DNA of 36,389 nt from positions 1 to 36,389 of the forward strand of contig JAHAYO010000099.1 of the NCBI GenBank assembly GCA_018384595.1. The letters run 5' to 3'. Positions 33,019 to 36,389 of the stretch are shown here, in pieces. Made by a program: the position numbers and the translations under genes. A model generated the notes under the pieces. It worked only from the letters and a program-made list of their open reading frames with translations. It did no database searches and was not told the origin of the DNA. The DNA is from Thiopseudomonas sp. GTDB taxonomy: Bacteria; Pseudomonadota; Gammaproteobacteria; Pseudomonadales; Pseudomonadaceae. Positions within the stretch are counted from its first letter, which is position 1. Every line of letters starts with the position of its first letter.

Positions 33019-33957
33019 ATGAATCCGAATATGCGCCTTACCCTGCGCCAGCTGCAGGTGTTTACCGAAATTGCCCGCGAAGAAAACGTTTCGCGGGCTG
33101 CCGCACGGCTGGCCATGTCACAGCCGGCGGCCAGCACCGCGCTCAACGAGCTGGAGCGCAACTACGGCTGCCAGCTGTTTGATCGCGCCGGTAAGCGCTT
33201 GTTAATCAATGCGCTGGGGCTTGAGCTGCTGCCGCAGGCACGCGCTCTGCTCGAACAGGCAGTGGCCGTAGACGCCCTGCTGCGTGGCCAGCAGGGCTAC
33301 GGCTCGCTCAATGTGGGCGCGACCCTGACCATCGGTAATTATCTGGCGGCGCTGCTGCTAGGCCACTTCATGCAGCGCCATCCCTGTTGCAAGGCACGGC
33401 TGCACGTCAACAATACCGAGCACATCATTAGCCAGGTCAGCGAGTTCAGTCTGGATTTGGGCCTGATCGAAGGCCAGTGCCAGCATCCCGACCTCGAAGT
33501 GACATCTTGGATTCATGATGAGTTGGTGGTGTTTTGTGCACCCGACCATCCCCTAGCTGAAGCGCGGCAGGCCAGTTTGCAGCAGTTGCAGCAAGAAGCA
33601 TGGATTTTGCGCGAGGCTGGGTCGGGCACCCGCCGCACCTTTGAAAACGCCCTGAAAGACAAGGGCGTAGCCATGCGCACCCTGCTGGAGCTGGAGCACA
33701 CCGAGGCCATCAAGCGAGCGGTGGAGTCTGGGCTAGGCATTGGCTGCATTTCACGATTGGCACTGCGCGATGCCTTCCGGCGCGGCAGCCTGATACCGCT
33801 GGAAACGCCCGAGCTGGAGCTGGGCCGGCCGTTTTCTTTTATCTGGCACCAGCAAAAATTCCACACCCGCGCCATGCAGGAGTTTATTCAGCTGTGCACC
33901 AACCTGACCGCCGGCTGCAGCCGCAGCGACCAAATCCGTTTGCCCGACGTTTTGTAG
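33019..33957 (+). CDS. finR: LysR-type regulator, likely FinR
   Basis: A 312-residue LysR-family regulator. The N-terminal helix-turn-helix is LRQLQVFTEIAREENVSRAA to SQPAASTALNELE, followed by a linker helix and a periplasmic-binding-like effector domain (LNVGATLTIGNYLAALLLGH, LDLGLIEGQCQHPDLEV). Identity as FinR rests mainly on its divergent position next to fpr, as in Pseudomonas, where it activates fpr under superoxide or oxidative stress. I kept the ATG at 33019, although the ATG at 33031 (MRLTLRQLQ) is equally plausible because neither has a clear ribosome site. The protein could regulate other genes as well. Confidence 0.82.
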   Translation: MNPNMRLTLRQLQVFTEIAREENVSRAAARLAMSQPAASTALNELERNYGCQLFDRAGKRLLINALGLELLPQARALLEQAVAVDALLRGQQGYGSLNVGATLTIGNYLAALLLGHFMQRHPCCKARLHVNNTEHIISQVSEFSLDLGLIEGQCQHPDLEVTSWIHDELVVFCAPDHPLAEARQASLQQLQQEAWILREAGSGTRRTFENALKDKGVAMRTLLELEHTEAIKRAVESGLGIGCISRLALRDAFRRGSLIPLETPELELGRPFSFIWHQQKFHTRAMQEFIQLCTNLTAGCSRSDQIRLPDVL

Positions 33958-33968
33958 CCTTTAGTCTG

Positions 33969-34982
33969 TCAAACCTGCAGCACTGTCTTGTGCGGCTGGC
34001 CGGGTTCCTCACACACCAAGCGCGGCAGCAGGTAGCCAGGTAGCTGCACTTTCATCTGGCGATACAGGGCTGCCATCCGTTCATGCGGTACGCAAAAGTG
34101 ATGGGCACCCTGTACGCGGTCCAGTTGGTGCAGGTAGTACGGCAGCAGGCCGGCAGCAAATAAGGCTTCGCTGAGTTCACACAGCACCTGCGCATCATCA
34201 TTCACGCCGGCCAGCAACACACTTTGATTGAGCAGCGTAATCCCCTGCCGGCGCAGCGCGTGCAAGCCCTGCACCAGTTCGGAGCTGATTTCGTTCGGGT
34301 GGTTGATGTGCAGCACCAGCGTGGTTTGCAGACGCGAGCCAGCCAGCATTTCCTGCAAGGCAGCAGTCAAGCGCTGCGGAATGACCACCGGCACGCGGGT
34401 ATGAATGCGCAGGCGGCGCACATGGTCAATGTCAGCAATCTGCTGGCAGAGCTGTGCCAGTGCGCTATCGTCCAGCAACAGCGGGTCGCCACCGCTGAGG
34501 ATCACCTCAGTAATGCTGCGCTCGCCCGCCACATAGTCCAGCGCCTGCTGCCACTGCTTACGACCCACGCGGTTGTCGGCATACGGAAAGTGACGGCGGA
34601 AACAGTAACGGCAGTTGACCGCGCAGCCACCGGCAGCGATCAGCAATACCCGTCCGTGGTATTTGTGCACCACGCCGGGGCGCACATTGGCCTCTTTTTC
34701 GGCCAATGGATCAGTCACATAGCCCGGCATCTGCCGGCCCTCGTCGTGCAGCGCCAACACCTGACGCAACAGCGGATCCTGCGGATTGCCCGACTGCATC
34801 AAGGCAACAAAGGGCATAGGTACCAGCACCGGAAAATCCGCATCGCCACCCAGCTGCTGCGCCAGCGGGCTGTGCTCCAGCTGCAGCAGACGCAGCAGTT
34901 GCTGGCTACTACGCACCGCACCGGCCAGCAGGGCCTGCCAGTCCTGTTCATCAACGGCCTGATTTAACGGAATAACTTGCAT
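33969..34982 (-). CDS. epmB: EF-P beta-lysylation enzyme EpmB (lysine 2,3-aminomutase family)
   Basis: A 337-residue radical SAM/PLP enzyme that converts (S)-alpha-lysine to (R)-beta-lysine for attachment to elongation factor P. The SAM cluster motif is Cys120-x3-Cys124-x2-Cys127 (GGCAVNCRYCFRRHFPY). Also visible are SGGDPLLLDD, LRIHTRVPVVIPQRL and INHPNEISSELVQGL. The length matches EpmB rather than the longer clostridial KamA. Usually efp and epmA are near; neither is seen in this window. It converges with finR, whose stop is only 11 bases away, and is divergent from the cyclophilin gene. Confidence 0.92.
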   Translation of the reverse strand: MQVIPLNQAVDEQDWQALLAGAVRSSQQLLRLLQLEHSPLAQQLGGDADFPVLVPMPFVALMQSGNPQDPLLRQVLALHDEGRQMPGYVTDPLAEKEANVRPGVVHKYHGRVLLIAAGGCAVNCRYCFRRHFPYADNRVGRKQWQQALDYVAGERSITEVILSGGDPLLLDDSALAQLCQQIADIDHVRRLRIHTRVPVVIPQRLTAALQEMLAGSRLQTTLVLHINHPNEISSELVQGLHALRRQGITLLNQSVLLAGVNDDAQVLCELSEALFAAGLLPYYLHQLDRVQGAHHFCVPHERMAALYRQMKVQLPGYLLPRLVCEEPGQPHKTVLQV

Positions 34983-35010
34983 GTAGCTGTACCCTGTCCG
35001 ACTCTAAAAA

Positions 35011-35043
35011 CCGGCAAGTATAGCCCCAATTGCCGGCCGGCAA
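35011..35043. repeat. Iterated CCGGCAA/TTGCCGG inverted repeats
   Basis: CCGGCAA at 35011-35017 and 35037-35043 and its complement TTGCCGG at 35030-35036 overlap to form a hairpin and a perfect 14-base palindrome TTGCCGGCCGGCAA (35030-35043). They lie between divergent epmB and ppiA and could be an operator. Confidence 0.5.
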
Positions 35044-35078
35044 GCAGCACCTCTTCGCCGGCCATGCTGGCATGCCTG

Positions 35079-35106
35079 TCGACAGCACCGCCAATCAGGC
35101 TACAAT
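35079..35106 (+). promoter_or_regulatory. Candidate sigma-70 promoter of ppiA
   Basis: TCGACA (35079-35084, 5 of 6 consensus) and TACAAT (35101-35106, 5 of 6) are 16 bases apart, 80 bases before the start codon. The leader downstream has no striking structure. Confidence 0.5.
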
Positions 35107-35186
35107 CCGCAGCTGATGCACCGCCTCTGCCATCCTGCCAGACGCGCGTGTCTCATCCCTGTCCCCCTGACCCTTGAGATTGAATC

Positions 35187-35744
35187 ATGCTTAAAAAAAT
35201 CCTGTTTGCCAGCACCCTGCTTCTTGCCAGCCCGCTGTGGGCCGCTGACAACCCCCATGTCATCCTCAGCACCAGCATGGGCGAGATCGAGCTGGAGCTG
35301 AATGCAGAAAAAGCCCCCCTCAGCGTAGAAAACTTTTTGGCCTATGTAGACAAAGAGCACTATGACGGCACCATTTTTCACCGTGTGATTGAGGGCTTTA
35401 TGATCCAGGGCGGCGGTTTTGACACCCACATGTCACAACGCCCCGTCAACAAACCCATCAAAAACGAAGCCGATAATGGGCTAAAAAACGAACGTGGCAC
35501 GCTGGCCATGGCCCGCACCCAAGCGGTGGACTCCGCCACCTCGCAGTGGTTTATCAACCACGCCGACAATGCCTTCCTTAACCATGGTAGCCGCGACTTC
35601 GGCTATGCCGTGTTCGGTAAGGTGGTCAACGGCATGGATGTAGTGGACCAAATTGCCCAAGTGCCCACCGGCAACTACGGCATGCACCAAAACGTACCCT
35701 CTGAGCAGGTGATCATCCTCAAGGCCCGCCGCAAGGCCGAGTAA
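35187..35744 (+). CDS. ppiA: Periplasmic peptidyl-prolyl isomerase (cyclophilin, PpiA type)
   Basis: A 185-residue cyclophilin that speeds proline isomerisation during folding of exported proteins. A signal peptide [19 protein letters not shown] is cleaved before ADNPHV. The domain keeps the active-site segments [20 protein letters not shown] (catalytic Arg in FHR), [19 protein letters not shown] and [17 protein letters not shown]. It lacks the tryptophan of human CypA at the cyclosporin site, as is common in bacterial forms, so cyclosporin binding is expected to be weak. The gene converges on flgE with 60 bases in between. It is read alone from a good promoter. Confidence 0.93.
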   Translation: MLKKILFASTLLLASPLWAADNPHVILSTSMGEIELELNAEKAPLSVENFLAYVDKEHYDGTIFHRVIEGFMIQGGGFDTHMSQRPVNKPIKNEADNGLKNERGTLAMARTQAVDSATSQWFINHADNAFLNHGSRDFGYAVFGKVVNGMDVVDQIAQVPTGNYGMHQNVPSEQVIILKARRKAE

Positions 35745-35756
35745 AACAACAGGCAT

Positions 35757-35788
35757 AAAAAAGCGCGCCGTCCGTGCGGAGGGCGCGC
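35757..35788 (-). terminator. Terminator of flgE
   Basis: Reading the minus strand, GCGCGCC (complement of 35782-35788) pairs with GGCGCGC (complement of 35763-35769), with an inner 3-base stem, and is followed by six T. It lies 17 bases past the flgE stop and may also weakly affect the converging ppiA transcript. Confidence 0.85.
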
Positions 35789-35804
35789 AAAATCACTCGT
35801 TCCG

Positions 35805-36389
35805 TTAGCGCATATTGATAATGGTCTGAGTGATGGCACTTTGCGTTTCAATGGTTTTGGCATTGGCCTGATAGTTGCGTTGGGCCACGATTAGCTGGAT
35901 CAGCTGGTCGGATATCTCCACGTTAGACTCTTCCAGCGCACCCGCCTGAATGGCACCGTTATTGCCCACAGTACCGGGGTTAAGCACCACCGGGCCGGAT
36001 TCTTGCGTTTCTACCCACTGGGTTTTACCCACTGGCTGCAAGCCCTGAACGTTGGCAAAGTTGGCCAACACCACCTGCCCCTGCACTCTGGATTGGTTGT
36101 TGGTATAGCGGGCAAAAATCATACCGGTGTCGTCAATTTCAACGCCCGACAGCTCGCCAATGCTGTAACCGTCCTGCACCACCTTGGTCACAGCAAAAGG
36201 ACTGGCAAACTGGCTGGTGCCTGACATATCAAGTTCAAAGCTTGCAGGAACGGCACCGTTATTACCGCCCGCTCCGTTCGGAATAAATGAGCCTGGGTTA
36301 TTCGGGTCCGGCTTTCGTGGGGTCCAGTTGATATATGTGATCTGTCCGCTAGCGGGAGTAATCATTTTGCCCGACGCATCAAACTCCAG
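35805..36389 (-). CDS. flgE: Flagellar hook protein FlgE (3' part, truncated by window edge)
   Basis: The final 194 residues of a flagellar hook protein; the reading frame continues past the right edge (LEFDASGK precedes the first in-window Met, so that Met is not the start). The D1/D0 end is complete: [30 protein letters not shown], then the C-terminal helix [20 protein letters not shown] with [20 protein letters not shown]. The VLNPGT and GALEESNV segments match hook proteins more than FlgF or FlgG rods. It is followed by a terminator, so in this genome flgF does not directly follow. FlgE forms the hook joining the rod to the filament. Confidence 0.88.
   Translation of the reverse strand: MEFDASGKMITPASGQITYINWTPRKPDPNNPGSFIPNGAGGNNGAVPASFELDMSGTSQFASPFAVTKVVQDGYSIGELSGVEIDDTGMIFARYTNNQSRVQGQVVLANFANVQGLQPVGKTQWVETQESGPVVLNPGTVGNNGAIQAGALEESNVEISDQLIQLIVAQRNYQANAKTIETQSAITQTIINMR

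Overview
The window looks like a chromosomal segment of a motile gammaproteobacterium from the Pseudomonas/Oceanospirillum side of the class, not an enteric. The reasons are: a one-directional flagellar/chemotaxis block in the Pseudomonas order (flhA-flhF-fleN-fliA-cheY-cheZ-cheA-cheB-motC-motD-parC-parP-cheW-DUF2802); a short OprI-type murein lipoprotein; a CbrX-CbrA-CbrB three-gene unit; and a divergent fpr/finR pair. An EpmB-type aminomutase suggests a lysine-modified EF-P, which argues against typical Pseudomonas aeruginosa. No rRNA, tRNA, CRISPR array, prophage or insertion sequence was seen.

Layout. 1-2300 (+): an exported tandem rhodanese, a YeeE/YedE sulfur permease and a 57-residue membrane-anchored protein, probably one sulfur-handling operon. 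2479-4044 (+): a chemoreceptor with no periplasmic sensor and an extra C-terminal cytoplasmic domain. It converges on a divergent tryptophanase/tyrosine phenol-lyase relative (minus) across a bidirectional terminator. 5821-6069 (+): the lipoprotein, also ending in a strong terminator.

6133-19936 (all minus, read right to left): the flagellar and chemotaxis block. A sigma-54 type promoter (15 of 16 positions) lies in front of flhA. A perfect sigma-54 consensus lies between motD and parC, so the array-positioning genes parC-parP-cheW-DUF2802 probably have their own promoter. Several genes in the block overlap or nearly touch, and start codons were revised for parC, parP, motC, cheZ, cheY and flhA. 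CheA carries three copies of a 15-residue acidic motif in its linker, a candidate docking region for ParP.

20190-23600: small hypothetical genes, a 526-base gene-poor stretch with a nested inverted repeat and an A/C-rich tract, a YdhR-like protein, a YajD-like HNH protein, and yaaA. 23798-28374 (+): cbrX, cbrA and cbrB, a carbon/nitrogen two-component system in which the kinase carries a transporter-like domain. After it come an MFS transporter with an overlapping 40-residue membrane ORF, a bacteriohemerythrin, nagB with an overlapping DUF4197 gene, the divergent fpr/finR pair, epmB and a periplasmic cyclophilin. The last gene is the 3' end of flgE (minus), which runs off the right edge and ends in a terminator rather than leading into flgF.

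All calls come from reading the sequence. Family names rest on recognised motifs and no database search was run.
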